A DNA stretch of 64,000 nucleotides, from the NCBI RefSeq assembly GCF_035046485.1, contig NC_085138.1, positions 93,351,766 to 93,415,765 on the forward strand, written 5' to 3'. The position numbers and the translations under genes are program-made. The stretch comes from Aedes albopictus. Its lineage: Eukaryota > Arthropoda > Insecta > Diptera > Culicidae. Under the pieces are notes generated by a model. The model saw nothing but the letters and a program-made list of their open reading frames with translations. It was not told the origin of the DNA and searched no databases. Below are positions 1 to 11,652 of this stretch, piece by piece. Each line of letters starts with the position of its first letter. The stretch's first letter is position 1.

Positions 1-399
1 CTCGCTGATTTGCTTATCCATTTGTTAATCGATTCAAGATCTTTTGGCAGTTAACAAAAAATACAATATTCCAGAATATGTACACTATTTTTTTTTAAAT
101 TTCATTCAAGATTCTAGAAGGTGTCTGGCATTTCTGGTAGTTTAGTCCATGGTCCATGATGCTATTTTGGAAACCAATCCACTAGATGCCAAATCCACAA
201 TATTTTCTAGAACTTTTGGTCCATCACACAAAATAAATATGTTAAATACAAATAATACAACAATAGTTTTAATAAGTGTAAGAAGGGTTCTGTTCACCAT
301 AGGTGGATTAAATCGGGTTTTTTAAATTGCTCCTACTGATCCGCCAGATATTGTATCTGCTTTGATTTCCCCAGAGATTGCATCAAGAATTATTGTAAG
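1..399. other. AT-rich sequence without recognised feature
   Basis: No open frame, tRNA-like box, inverted repeat or transposon terminus could be recognised. It leads into the degenerate repeat field that follows. Confidence 0.5.
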
Positions 400-775
400 A
401 ATTAAAAGAATTCCTTAAGGAATTTCCGAGTAAATACCTGCAGAATCCTGAAAGAATTTCTGAAAAATTCTTGGTGATAACTTCGGAGATATTTTGAAGA
501 AATTCCTGATGACATACCAGAAGAGTTTCTGAAAGAATTTCTCAAAAAAGGTCTGCCTAAATCCCTGCTCAAAACACAGACAAAGTTACTGGTGAAATCC
601 TTGTAAAAATACCTAAATAAATTTCTAAAGCATGCCTGGAGGACTTTCTGAAAGAATTCCTGGAAGAAATCTTGGATATATATCTGGAAGAATTCTTAGA
701 AGAACTTCTTCTACAATTTCTAGAGAAATTAGTACACAGAATTCCTTAAAGTTTGACCTGGAATTGATTAATTGA

Positions 776-826
776 TTGATTTATCTTTATTTGAGAGACT
801 TTCAGCCCTTGGCTGGTTCGTCTCTG
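776..826 (-). mobile_element. SINE 3'-tail fragment
   Basis: The sequence resembles the 3' end of the tRNA-related SINEs at 12229-12408 and 16012-16193: the TTATCTTTATTT tail followed by GAGACTTTCAGCCCTTGGCT. Only the tail is preserved. The strand follows from the T-rich tail preceding the body. Confidence 0.5.
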
Positions 827-1317
827 CCTTGACCTGGAAAAAATCCAAATAAAATCTCGTAGAAACAAAAAAAAAATCAGCAGGCATTCTCCAGACAAGC
901 GCCAGAGAATTTTGTGGAAAAAAAATTTCTTGGGAGGAAGTCATAGGATATTTTATTTTAAAAATTGTCAAGGAATATATTCTAGAGTAATTTCTGCAGA
1001 AATTGTTGTGAGAATCATTCAAAAACTTCCTAAAGTATCACCGGAAGAAATTATGAAAGCATTCTTGAAGAAAGGTCCGAATGGATCTTAAATGATCCCA
1101 GGAGGAAGACCTGGAGGAACTTCTGCAGAAACCCCAACAAGAATCTCTAGAGAAATTTCTAAATAAAAGCCTGAGAGAACCCATGAATGAATGGAATAAT
1201 ACCTGAAGGAAGCTCTGGAGAAAAATTCCTATAATAATTTTTCGCAGAGTTACTGGAAAATTTCTGAATTTTTAAAGAAAAACTCTGGGAGAATTTCTGA
1301 AAGAATTTCTGAAGATC

Positions 1318-1354
1318 CAATTTTTTTTATCTGTATTAATGAGATTTTTAGCAA
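1318..1354 (-). mobile_element. SINE 3'-tail fragment
   Basis: A T-run followed by ATCTGTATTAATGAGATTTT matches the 3' end of the SINE at 12229-12408. About 37 bases remain, embedded in degenerate repeat. Confidence 0.45.
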
Positions 1355-1985
1355 AGATCCAAATCTGTAAAAATCCTAAAATTGCTTCTTTTGAAGAAAC
1401 TCTTGGAATAATTCCTAGGAGAATTAATAAAATAAAAAATCGGAAAAATTCCTGGAGAAATCTCAAAGAAAAACTCATGGAGAAAATTTCTTCAGAAATG
1501 TTTGAAGAAATACATGAAGGAAAACATACCCGAAGTGTTGTAGCAATCTGTGAATAAATAATCCAAAAAATCCCTGGAGAAACCAGTGGACTATATTCGA
1601 GTTTTTTTTTGTAATTCCTAGACCCGAAAAGTTCCTGGAGAAATTCCTGAATGAATCTCTGCGTAATTGTCTAGAGAAAATTGCATTGAAACACTTGGAC
1701 AGATACGCTTGAAAAAAAAACCTTCAAAGTAGCTATTTGTGAAATCATTCTGGGAATTCCTGCGAAAGTCTTTTTTTTTCTATAAAAATTCCGGAAAAAT
1801 GTTTAGAAACCTGAAAGAACCCCTCAAACAATTTCTTGTGGTGTCTCTGGATTACTCCAAATTACGAGTGAATTCCAAAGAAGTGCATGTAAAAGAGTAT
1901 ATTCTTAAGACATTCTTGGCTGAATCTCTTGAAGAATTCTCGTTGAGCTCCAATAGGAATTTCTGCAAAAATACCGCTTTCGCGT

Positions 1986-2384
1986 AAATCACAGAAAAAA
2001 TCGTTAAAGCATAACTGATGGAGGGGTTTCCCCGGAATAATTCCCTAATAGACGCGATATAGCAAACATTTCCACGGGGAGTACCTGAATAGGGAAACAT
2101 TCAGCTCTAATTTTACCATCACAGTACTGTCTATGACCGTGATAACCGTAGAAACATGGTCTGTGCCGTTATTGCCGTAATGGAGTTTGGAATTCTTAAG
2201 ATGCACAACGAGAACAGTATGCTTCTCCCAAGCTCCGTTTGTCAATTCCTTGTGCAATTTCGATTGTTCTGTTCAATCACAGAGTAGCAATGGACAATTG
2301 ATCATGTTTGCTTTCGTGCATGGTACACCGTGTGGCAAACATAAAGATGTCCTGTGTCCTAGAAAGTATAGGAAATTCACATTT
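1986..2384. other. Unique-looking non-coding sequence
   Basis: Sequence complexity is normal here, unlike the flanking repeat. There are no convincing open frames and no repeat copy elsewhere in the window was noticed. Confidence 0.4.
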
Positions 2385-2460
2385 CAACATATTCTTACAC
2401 TGACCTGGAATCGATTCCAGACACCCTCAGCATGATCTTGCTAAATAGTTGCCCGTTTAC
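2385..2460 (-). mobile_element. SINE head fragment (same family as 12656-12930)
   Basis: The segment containing ACCCTCAGCATGATCTTGCT and a following GCCCGTTTAC parallels the tRNA-like head of the element at 12656-12930. Only the head region is recognisable and its B box is degraded. Confidence 0.45.
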
Positions 2461-3277
2461 TGTCTGTGCAATATGGACTCCATGTTTCTGTCTCGTTTTA
2501 AATTTACAATGCCACTACAACCTGTTTGATCCTCCAACGTCATTTCCCTCCCACGTCAATTGCCTGCAATACTAATTAATTGTATTTTTCATCTCTTTCA
2601 CTCGTTTCAGGTAAACCCATCAATTACCCCATGGAAGCAATTTCCCAACGATGAGCTGTGCAATGACTCGTGAGATTGCTTCATGATCCTACCCGGAAAC
2701 TAGAAAACTTCCACTGGCCTGTCAAATGAGTGCCATCCATTAGCCATTCCAGCAGTGCCAAAGTATCGTTTAATGGGGTTTATCTGGCAGGAAAATAATG
2801 AAATACTGCCTATCGTCAACCGGGCGGTACGGTGCGGTGGTGTAACCATCGCGAAATGTTGTAATCCAAAAGACTAGAGTCACCACTCGCCCTCAAGCCG
2901 TCCATCCATCCCACCCATCTGGGCAGGTTCGCCTAATTAAACCATAAATTTTAAATCACTCAATGATGGGGTCTCATTATCCTTTACGACGCCGACTACG
3001 GCGATGGCGACAAAGACAAAGACAAAGACGACGAAAAACTTCAATCCGCGGGACATTGACTAATGAACGGAGTGCGCTTTGCTTGTACCCTTCCAGTTTT
3101 CAAGGACGAATAAATCTCCGATTATTAGCGCCCACCAATCTTCGCGTGGCTTCGAGACGGTGAACGGGTTAAGAGACAGGGATGCCAGGTGCTTTTCCTA
3201 CGATGAAAATGAAATTTCGAATTTTCTTGGTATTTAAGCTGGCGGGGAATAACAAAAGGAGTTAAGGCGAAACTGGA
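2461..3277. other. Unique-looking non-coding sequence
   Basis: Mixed-complexity sequence with no supported gene. A pyrimidine-rich run ending in TTTCAG near 2611 resembles a 3' splice site, but nothing downstream reads as an exon. Confidence 0.4.
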
Positions 3278-3604
3278 AGCATTTCCTCACTTTTTGGTTT
3301 TTGATTTTTTATTAAATAACGAAGCAATATTTTCAAAATCGGTTTTCGTGCACATGTAGAGTATGGATCAAGGTATCTTCTGAATTTTTTTGGAGGGGAA
3401 AATGTTTTTCGTTTTTGCAGAATCCATTTTTGAACAAAATTTCACAAAAAAATGGTTTCTGCAAAAATGGAAAACATTTTCCACCTCAAAAAATTTCAGA
3501 AGATACCTTGATCCATACTCTACATGTGCACGAAAACCGATTTTGAAAATATGCTTCGTTATTTAATAAAAAATCAAAAACCGAAAAAATGAGAAAATGT
3601 GAAA
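3278..3604. mobile_element. Hairpin MITE with ~150-bp inverted arms
   Basis: The left arm (about 3283-3425) and right arm (about 3450-3600) are near-perfect reverse complements. They share, for example, AAAATCGGTTTTCGTGCACA against its complement and TTTTTGATTTTTTATTAAAT against its complement. The short loop and lack of coding potential indicate a non-autonomous foldback element. A clear target duplication was not found. Confidence 0.75.
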
Positions 3605-4229
3605 ATGCTTTTAGTTTCACCTTAATAACGATTTTATTAAATCTTCAAAATTTGAGAAATGTTATAAACATATGCACTTTTGAGAATCACAATTTTGTTC
3701 ATAGTGAAGTTCAAATATTCAAACAGAATACGTATGAATCCAAAAATCTGGCAACTCTGTTGAGAAAGTCGACGACGGCATGGGCGACATAATGACAGTA
3801 CGTGTACCACCACCGAATTTAAGGTTCAGTGAATTCTCGCTATCTGATGCCGCCCGGTCGGCGGAGTCCATCTTCGACGAAACAGTAAAATTCCATCGAC
3901 GCATATTTTGCCCCACGTTTGGAATACCTACCAACGTGCCGCACCGCTGCTCGAGGGAAATGGGTTCGTCGGATCTATTACACAGATCTGCTGCGGCGTT
4001 TATGTCGTCGTTGCACTAAGGGACATTCGGCTAATCTAGCTGGCCGTCAAAATCCGAGAATTTAAAAGTTACTCGTTTTGTTAGATATCATTTCCAACCC
4101 AAAACTAATTTGGACCAAAATTGCCATTTGTGACTCGATATTCTCCAATTTGAATGAAGTTTGTTCATGCGCTGGTTTTCGTGAGTCATTTATTTTTGCG
4201 TCAACAGATAACTATTTTCCCCACCCCCA
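3605..4229. other. Unique-looking non-coding sequence
   Basis: Normal-complexity sequence. Short overlapping frames on both strands at 3720-4019 have no recognisable domain. Nothing further can be supported. Confidence 0.4.
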
Positions 4230-4305
4230 GACGAGCTTGGTGGTCTAGTGGCTACCGCTTCTGATTCATATGGAGAAGGTCCTGGGTTCAATCCCTGGCT
4301 CGTCC
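4230..4305 (+). mobile_element. tRNA-like SINE head
   Basis: A 76-nt segment folds like a tRNA: a perfect seven-pair acceptor (GACGAGC with GCTCGTC), a D-arm, A-box-like TGGTCTAGTGG and B-box GGTTCAATCCC. The stem CTTCT/AGAAG encloses 11 bases rather than seven, so it has no proper anticodon loop. The T-stem also has a mismatch. It therefore reads as a SINE head rather than a working tRNA gene. A related, rearranged copy lies at 15636-15752. Confidence 0.6.
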
Positions 4306-4383
4306 AGGAATTCATTTATTTATTTATTTCGTCAAACAATAACGTAGACTACATTCTCACTTATAGCTATATTCTATGGTTTC

Positions 4384-6442
4384 TCAAGGAATTAAAGTAT
4401 TTTTTTTTAATATTGTTCGAGACATGGTTATATCTATACATGCGCAGTGCTGATTATAGAGATTCATCATTCGATTTAATGGACCAAATTTCGCATAATC
4501 TGTTCGATGACTGTTAAGAGCAATGCGTTGAAATACTAAGTCATTTATGAATGATACCATGGCTAATTCGCGACGCTCTTTCAAAGTTTGGATATCTATA
4601 AGCATGCATCGAGCCTGATAAGAAGGCAGTGGAAAAGTGGTCCAACCTAACTAACAACCTAAGGAGGAACTGTTTTTGTATTGATTCGATTCGATCCTCG
4701 TGAGTTATCATGTAGGGAGACAATACTATGCTACAGTATTCTAGAACTGATCTTACATAAGTAACGTATAATGTTTTTATTGTGTATGGGTCCTGAAAGT
4801 TGTAGTCAAAACATTAGTTGCTTTGTGAGCGATAGCGTTATAATGATCAGTGAAAGTTAACTTCGATCTAAGATAACTCCTAAATCTCTAATTCTATTAC
4901 ATTTTACAACTTCTTGATTTCCTAAAAATATAGTAATTGGTGGTGTGCTATGTTTTCTGCTGAACGTTATTGAATTACATTTTTTCACGTTTAACTGCAG
5001 TAGGCTTTTTCTACACCATTGGTCAAACATTCTCTGTCTTCTACATTTTTTCCATAAATAGTTTGATATCGTCAGCATATATGAGGATCTTGATTTGCTT
5101 AGGAATATACGTGATATCGTTCATAAACAATATAAAAATCAAATGTCCTAAATGTGAGCCTTGAGGAACTCCCGATGATACTTTGATAGGTTTTAAATTT
5201 TTCCCATCAAATCTTACAATCTGTAAACGGTCAGTTAAATACGATTCGATCCATTTCAGAAATTTTGACTCGATTCCCATTTTATCAAGCTTGAAAATCA
5301 ACATTGGAATGTCAAGTTTGTCGAACGCTTTACTAAAATCGGTGTAAAGTGATTTAACATAGTTACCTCCATCCATTGCACATAAGGTGTAATTAACAAA
5401 TTCTAACAAGTTTGTCGTAGTTGAACGTCCTTTGAAAAATCCATGTTGCGCATTAGTTATTCTTTGTTTTATTTGATTAAACGCACTTTTGTTTGTAATA
5501 GATTCGAATAGTTTTGGTATGCATGGCATGAGATAATGGCAATTCCACGATAATTACGAACGTTAGATTTTTTACCAGATTTATAGATGGGTATAAGGAA
5601 AGATTTTTTCCAACCTTACGGAAACTTTCCACTTTCAAGCGACATATTGTAAAGCCAAAATAGTGGTGCCGCAAATTCAGTTGCCAAGTTTCTTAAAAGA
5701 ACCGGTGGAATTCCATCTGATGAGAGCGAGCAAAGGCGCTTAAACCTAGGCACAAGGGCCAGGACACGGACCAAATACCTGTGTTCCATCCCAGGATTCC
5801 AAGGACTAAGGGGTGACATTAACCTTCTTAGCAACGTCACCCCCACCGATTTTTCACGTAGTTAGCTCTCTATAAAACTGAGCGGTTGGTACGAGATGTC
5901 CCCGCCTTAATGGTTTTATTGTAGAATCAATAACACTGCACAGTAGGCCTGGCCGCTTTAATGCGTGTAATGCATTCTTGATGTACTGCAAGCATTAATA
6001 ATGACAAGAAAAAAGGTAGAAGTTGTCGATTCTATCATTTTCCAGGATTCTTTCAATGAATGGCTGTGTATGTGTAGACTAGACTAGACTAGACTAGAAC
6101 CGATGGAATTCCATCTGGTCCTGGACCTTTGTTTGGATCTAAGCCTTTTAGACCACTTAAAATGTCCTGTAACTTGATATGATTGATTCCAATATTGTTG
6201 ATAAAATCAGGAAAATGAGAGAAGTATTCATAGTCACGATCAGAATCCGAAAATGTACTATAAGTATCTTGGAAAAAGGCCGCAAAAAGATTGCAAATTT
6301 CATCGGGATTTTCTCCTACTTCATCATCGAATGACATTTTTGATGGAAAATTGTTTGACTTTAACTTAGTTTTAGCATAATTGAAGATTTTTTTGGGGCA
6401 TATTATATGGGGCACGGAAAATATTATGAGTATAGTTTTCAT
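4384..6442 (-). pseudogene. Reverse transcriptase ORF2 remnant (Jockey-like)
   Basis: The product would be a LINE reverse transcriptase copying its own RNA at nicked target DNA. Read from high to low coordinates: an N-terminal RT block ending GPGPDGIPSVL (about 6100-6442); a 376-bp insertion; its continuation DGIPPVLLRN; then QHGFFKGRSTT, motif A TDFSKAFDKLD, GVPQGSHLG and the catalytic YADDIKLF (5041-5529); then LNVKKCNSITFSRK and the C-terminal thumb and tail (4384-5000). Motif A Asp and the YADD box are intact. The frame is broken by the insertion, an in-frame stop at 5616-5618, a shift near 5525 and further shifts below 4860. It cannot make a full protein. Confidence 0.8.
5720..6095 (+). 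mobile_element. Short retroposon with GACTA-repeat tail inserted in the LINE
   Basis: A 376-bp insert interrupts the RT frame. It is flanked by a 22-bp duplication (5698-5719 and 6096-6117, one mismatch) and ends in tandem AGACT units (about 6075-6095). Long duplications plus a 3' microsatellite tail are typical of target-primed non-LTR retrotransposition. No ORF or tRNA-like head was seen, so it may be a 5'-truncated LINE piece. Confidence 0.75.
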
Positions 6443-6480
6443 CTAAAAGTGCTTCACACATCTTCGAAGACATCATTTAG

Positions 6481-7793
6481 AAAAACTTACAAATATTTTC
6501 TCTCCATTCGTTCTTTTATCAAATACTCCAGAGTTTTAATCATGAATCCGTCCAGGGGTTGGAAAATATTTCGAAGTTATCATCAGAAATTTCTCCTAAA
6601 GTTCTTCTTCTCGTGATCCAAAGAAATTGTCTTTAAATAATGTTTTAAGAAATTATTTTTTTTTTCAAGAATTTTAAGAACACCTCCAGTATTTCATCCA
6701 GGGATTCTTTTATAAAATATTTCACAGATTCTTTTAGAATTCAGAATTTAAAATGTGCATTAGGGAAAGTCAGGAGAGAGTCCTTCTAAAATTTCCGAGA
6801 TTTCTTATGAAATTGCTGTGAGGATTAATTACAAAAATTTAAATCCAGATATTCTTGGTTTGGTTTGTTTTAGACATTCCTTCTGGTGTTTTCAGAGATT
6901 TTTTCTTGAGATTCTTCTAGAAATTTTGTTAAGGATTCCACTTGAAAACTTTCCATCAACATTCTCAAAAAGGTTTCGGGGTTTTCTTTCAAAAGATCTG
7001 AATTTCAGAATTGTCGCATCAATTTCTAGAAAGTGTCTTTCAAAAACTCTTCCAATGATTTCTTGAGAAATTTTCCGCAGATTTCATAAGAAGTTTCTCA
7101 GAAAAACACCAAGAAGATTTCCGCACAAAGATTTCTTTAGGCAGTTTTTCTTCACAATTTCTTCAGGGATTCTTACGGGTTGTGCCCAAATATTCCTTCA
7201 GGAATTTTACTTCAGATTCTTCACGAAACATGGTAAAGGACTACTCTCAAAAACCTTGCAGGAACATCCTCAGACAATTTTCCTAAAATTCCATGATAAA
7301 TTCAGAAATCTCAAAACCACGTTGAGTAGGCTCTTTCTGATACATACATATTCCGCTGTAAATTTTTCTGAAATTTCTATAAGGATTGCTTTAAAATATC
7401 TTCCTTTGATTCCCTCAGAAATCTTCCAGAGAGTCCTCTGGAAATTTATCCGCATATTCCAGTGGATTTCCACGAAGAATGCAAAAGATTCTTGCAATTT
7501 TTTTTCAGTGGTTCCAGCAAGAATTCCTTTAGAGATTTGATCAGAAACTCATACAGATATGCCTTCAAGAATTGCTCCGAGTTGCATGAATTCCAAGGAT
7601 TCTGTTGACATTTTTCCAGCCATTCCAACAGAAATGTCTATAAGGATTCCTCTAAACGCAGTGGCTTAACTTCCCCAACAGGGGAGAAAAAAAGGATTGC
7701 TCCAGAGATTCCTCCAGGAATCCTTCTATATGTTCTCCTAAAGATTTTTCTGTATGTCTTTGGGGCGATTTATGAACGCAATTTCCCCATTGA
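6481..7793. repeat. Degenerate low-complexity repeat field (pyrimidine-rich on +)
   Basis: Variants of TTCTTCAGGGATTC, AATTTCTCCAGAAATTCC and similar words recur with roughly 12-base spacing. This is the opposite strand sense to the block at 400-1985. Several 60-95 residue open frames fall here on both strands and are artefacts of the repeat. Confidence 0.7.
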
Positions 7794-8994
7794 CCCGAGC
7801 AGAAGAAAATAACAACAGTATAAGGACCTGTGTTACTTGGGTAAAATAACTGAATAATTGAATCGATTATTTTCAAGTTATCAACATAACAGATTATGTT
7901 ATTAACTTGTCTGTCATAAGCGGCAAAATAACAAATATCATAACAAAAAAATGTTCTTGGAAAACCATTTTAATAATTTTTTTTTGTTAGTTTCAATATC
8001 AACTTAATAACAGTGCATTTGAAAAATATTCCAATAACATATTTTATTATTAATTTGTTATTGATAATATTCGGAAAGCAACATTTGTTATTTTATCAAA
8101 ATCGTAACTAAGTAAATTATGATACTTATTATATAAAATTATTCACTTTGTCTCACAAACCCACAAATAACATGAGTAACAATACTGTAAATGATTGAAA
8201 AATACTACTTCCAGAAATTTCTCCGAGAGTTCTTCCACGAAATCATTCACAGACTTTCAAAGACTTCTCTAGAAATTCCCTAAGAATTATGAACAGAATC
8301 CTTTCAAGGATTTCTTCCGAATTCCCCGTGATTATTTGTCCCGAATTTTATCTTCAGATTTCTCTGAAAATTTCTTTGAGAATTTCACCAAAGAATTCTC
8401 CTGGAGTTTTTCAAAAGATTTTGCCAAGAATTCTAATAATTGCTCAGAAGTATTACTTTGGAATTTCTAAGAAGATTGCGCCAGGAGTCCTTTTGAAGAC
8501 TTCTCCAGGGTATCGAAGGGTTCCTTCAGAACTTCCAAATGTGTGTGAAGAATTAGCATTTAGTTAAAATTCATAAATACAAAGAAATTAAAAAAAAAAT
8601 ACTTCCAAATGTTTTCCCAAATATTATTTAAGGAATTTTCAGAGGATTCTTTCGGAAATTTCCTTCCTAACTGAATACAAAGTGGAACAAAACAAAAGGA
8701 CAGATCATCATTATCGAATTGTCGCTTTGATTTCAATACTTGTCACTGTTGTGCTATTGTTGATAAGTTGATCAATAGTACAACAATAACAAAACTTGTA
8801 CTTCAACAAAACATGTTATTGAAATGTAATTGAGTGAATGTATATTAATAGCTTGATTATAACTAAATGAGATTGTCCAACAAAGTTTGTTATTGTAAAG
8901 CTATGCCTTGATAATTAAATAATAACAAAACAAGATATAAAAACAGGTTATGTGTTTTCGAAGTTATTAATTTGATATTCTCCTCTGCTCGGGG
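7794..8994. mobile_element. AT-rich element with CCCGAGCAGA termini
   Basis: The left end CCCGAGCAGAAGA (7794) and right end TCTCCTCTGCTCGGG (to 8994) are inverted copies. Between them lies very AT-rich sequence with repeated ATAACA and TGTTAT words. The centre (8196-8690) is degenerate repeat, so this may be one element with an insertion or two elements with matching ends. No coding capacity is visible. Confidence 0.55.
8196..8690. repeat. Degenerate low-complexity repeat inside the AT-rich element
   Basis: The sequence returns to pyrimidine-rich words such as TTCCAGAAATTTCTCC. It contains a 92-codon open frame at 8289-8567 that is a product of the repeat. Confidence 0.6.
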
Positions 8995-9189
8995 AAGACT
9001 GTTACCCTTCTGTTTGGGAGCAGAAAAAATTGTCACTAAAAGATTGTTTATGATGACTGCAATAACCTACGTTACCACTCGTCCATATGAATGAGAAATT
9101 GTTATATAATTCTATGATTATTGGCTTTTTCGTGAAATGAATCTCCTTTAGAAAACAAAAAAACAATTCTTACATTGTCATTACTCACT

Positions 9190-10050
9190 GCATTCTTACG
9201 CAAACTCTTCCGGAAATCTATTCCTTAAGAAATCCATCCGGGACATTAATCCAACAATTCTTCCGGGAGTTTTTGAAAAAAAAAATCCTCCAGAAACCTC
9301 CGAAAGATCTTTAGGAATTTCCCCGGAAACTCCCCCGGAAATGCATCCGAAAGTTTCTGCAGGAAGTTCTCCAAATATTCCCCTGGGAATCGCTCCAGAG
9401 ATTCGTTCGGGAATTCCTCCAGAAGTTCAAACGGAAATTTCTCAAGAAATGTTTCCGTAAACTCCTCTAAAAATTACCCAAATATTTCCTTTAGAAGTTC
9501 CTCCAAGATTTTTTTTTAAATTCCTCAGGGAATTCCTCCAGAAATTGTTCCAAAATTTCTCCGGGATTTTGTCCAAAAAACCCCCGAGCAATTTCACAGA
9601 AATATCTTTGAGAATTTCTCCAAAAATTTCCTCTGGAAATTCTTCCGAGAATTAAACTTGAAATTTCTTAGAAATTTCTTCATAAATTCCAGAATTTCAT
9701 CCTGAAAATCCTTCGGAAGTCCCTAAAGAAATTTCTCACCTAATTCGTCCAGACAATCCTCAGGGAATTCTCCAAAAATGTTTCCGAAAATTCATCCAAG
9801 TATTCCACTGCAAATTCCTCAATACCTCCCGGGAAAAATTTCCTCAGGGAATCCTCAATAATTTCCCTCAGACATGACTAAAGAAAGTTTTTCACAGAAT
9901 CATTAGAAAAATTTCCTCAGGAATCCTCCAAGAAACCTACCTAGAAAATCCTCAAGGAATTCTCACAGTGATTGCTCAAGAAATTTTATCAGGGATTCAT
10001 CACGGAATTCCCCCAGGAATCCCAAAGGAATTTCTGAACGATTCTAGAAA
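9190..10050. repeat. Degenerate repeat field, pyrimidine-rich orientation
   Basis: Words such as AATTCCTCCAGAAATT, TTCTCCGGGA and ATTCCTCAGGGAATTC repeat about every 12 or 24 bases. The strand bias is opposite to the block that begins at about 10050. Confidence 0.75.
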
Positions 10051-10715
10051 CGATTTCTAGGACAATCCCGAAGGAATTCCTGCAGGAATATCGAAACAAT
10101 TCTTGTAAAAATCATGAAGGAATTCCGGGAATAATCCCGAAGGACTTCCTGGAGCAATCCCGAAGGAATTCCAAGAGGAATTCCGAAAGAATTCCAGGAG
10201 GAGTCCCGGGAAAAAAAATCCTGGAGGAGTTCCGAAAGAATTCCTGGAGGAATCCCGAAGGAACATCATGTGGGATCCCCGGAGGAATTCTTGGAGAAAA
10301 CCCCAAAGGAATTCCTGGAGCAATCCGCGGACGAATTTCTGGAGGAATCCCCGAAGAAATTCCGGGATGAATTCTCGAAGGAATTCCGGGAGAAATCCCG
10401 AATGAATTCCAAGAGGAATCCCTGAATGGATTCAGGGAGGAATCCTCGAAGGAATTCCGGTAGGAATCCCCGAAGGAGCTCTTGGAGGAATCCCCAAAGG
10501 ACTACCAGGAGGAATCCTCGAAGGAATTCCTGGAGCAGTCCCCGGAGGAGTTCCTTGAGGAATCCTGGTGGAATCCCAGAGGAATTTCTGTAGGAATCCC
10601 GAAGGAATTCCTGGGAGAATCTTGAAAGAATTCCTGCAGAAATCCCGAAAGTATTCCTGGAGGAGACCCGAAGATATTCCTGGAGGAATCCCGAAGGAAT
10701 TCCTGAAGGTTTCTG
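10051..10715. repeat. Degenerate repeat field, purine-rich orientation
   Basis: The cleanest copy of the family in the window: GGAATTCCTGGAGGAATCCC with a 24-base period, made of two 12-base halves. It gives long open frames in several phases (for example a 138-codon frame at 10432-10848 on minus) rich in Gly, Ile, Pro, Ser and Phe, with no domain content. Confidence 0.8.
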
Positions 10716-11644
10716 GTAAGCGCTTGGTCCTGAATTCGGGTTTGTCTAGACCAAGGCTTTGGGCTAATCCGGGTTTAGATTTCGGAATAAGCACGAACCA
10801 AGATTTCGAGCTGATTCCTGATCGAGGTTTCGAACTAGTATTGACCAACAGGCTGGTCCAGACGAAAGTTTTGGGAAATTTGAACCAATACTATGGGCTA
10901 CCTTGGATCAAGTCCACGTTGAACTGGAAATCGGTCTAATAGTAAGGTTTCAGGCTACTCCGGATCAAAACTTGGGGCTAGTCCAAATCAGTGTTTTGAG
11001 CAAGTCAGTACCAAGGTTTCAAGTTTGGTTGTTCCAAGATTTCGGGCTATTCTGGTCCAAAATGTGGAGCTAATAAGTACCAAGGTTTTGAGGTAATCTA
11101 GAACAACGTTTCACACTGGATCGTTTAGGGTTAGTCTGGATCAACATTCCGAGCTAGTCGGGGTCAAGTCATCAGGCTGGCAAGGGTATTAGGATAGTCC
11201 AGAACAAGTGTTTAGGCTAATTTATACCCAGATTCCATGCTGGTTTGAATCATAGTTTCGAGCTAGTACGAAACAAAGTTTGAACAAATCCGATTGAAGT
11301 TTCAAAGCTTGTCCTGATCATGTCTTCGGACTTAAAAGGAAAGTTTATTTCCACTGGATTCAGATATTTCCACCACACCACGCAAATTGTTAAATTGTTA
11401 AGTAGAACCAAGATTATGGAATAATTCAGAACAAGTTTATAAGCTAGTTCTTGTTTTCGAGCTATTCGGAATCAAAGTTTTGGGCTAGAACGGAAGAAGG
11501 TTCTGGGCGAATTTGCATCAAGGTTTCAAGCTTGACCAGGTCAAAGTTCCGGACTTGTTCGAGACCACATGAACCAAGGCTCATGGCTAATCCGAAACAA
11601 TGTGACCAAAGATTTGGGACAGCCCGAACCAAGATTTTGATCAG
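10716..11644. repeat. Second degenerate repeat family (GGGCTAGTCCGAACCAAGG-like)
   Basis: Variants of TTTCGGGCTAGTCCGAACCAAGG recur at roughly 24-30 base spacing. They directly adjoin the first family and continue after the hAT MITE at 12144-12170, showing that the MITE landed inside this array. Confidence 0.65.
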
Positions 11645-11652
11645 ATCCGAAC

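Larger units (their letters stand above)
400..1985. repeat. Degenerate low-complexity repeat field (purine-rich on +)
   Basis: The stretch is built of variants of GAATTCCTGGAGGAAATC and GAAAGAATTTCTGG, recurring about every 12 or 24 bases with heavy divergence. Because the period is a multiple of three, all frames tend to stay open, giving spurious reading frames rich in Glu, Phe, Leu, Lys and Arg. Two pieces of a SINE tail interrupt it. The same family returns in at least seven other blocks of the window. Confidence 0.75.
4316..6480 (-). mobile_element. Jockey-like non-LTR retrotransposon, 5'-truncated, minus strand
   Basis: Reverse-strand reading gives reverse transcriptase blocks in the order and style of the Jockey clade, ending at a TAAA-type tail (ATTTATTTATTTATTT at about 4314-4330 on +). 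The 5' boundary dissolves into degenerate repeat at about 6480-6540. The endonuclease domain is absent, as expected of 5' truncation. A 376-bp element is inserted at 5720-6095. The clade assignment is from motif style only. Confidence 0.75.

Noticed and set aside
2605..2700. 3' splice site and exon after TTTCAG near 2611
   Set aside because: No open frame or donor follows and no other exon is near.
4230..4305. Functional tRNA gene
   Set aside because: Acceptor stem and B box are good, but the anticodon arm has an 11-base loop, the T-stem has a mismatch, and a rearranged relative exists at 15636-15752.
10432..10848. 138-codon minus frame rich in Gly-Ile-Pro-Ser, like a structural protein
   Set aside because: It is the translation of the 12/24-base GGAATTCC repeat; other phases and the opposite strand are open too.
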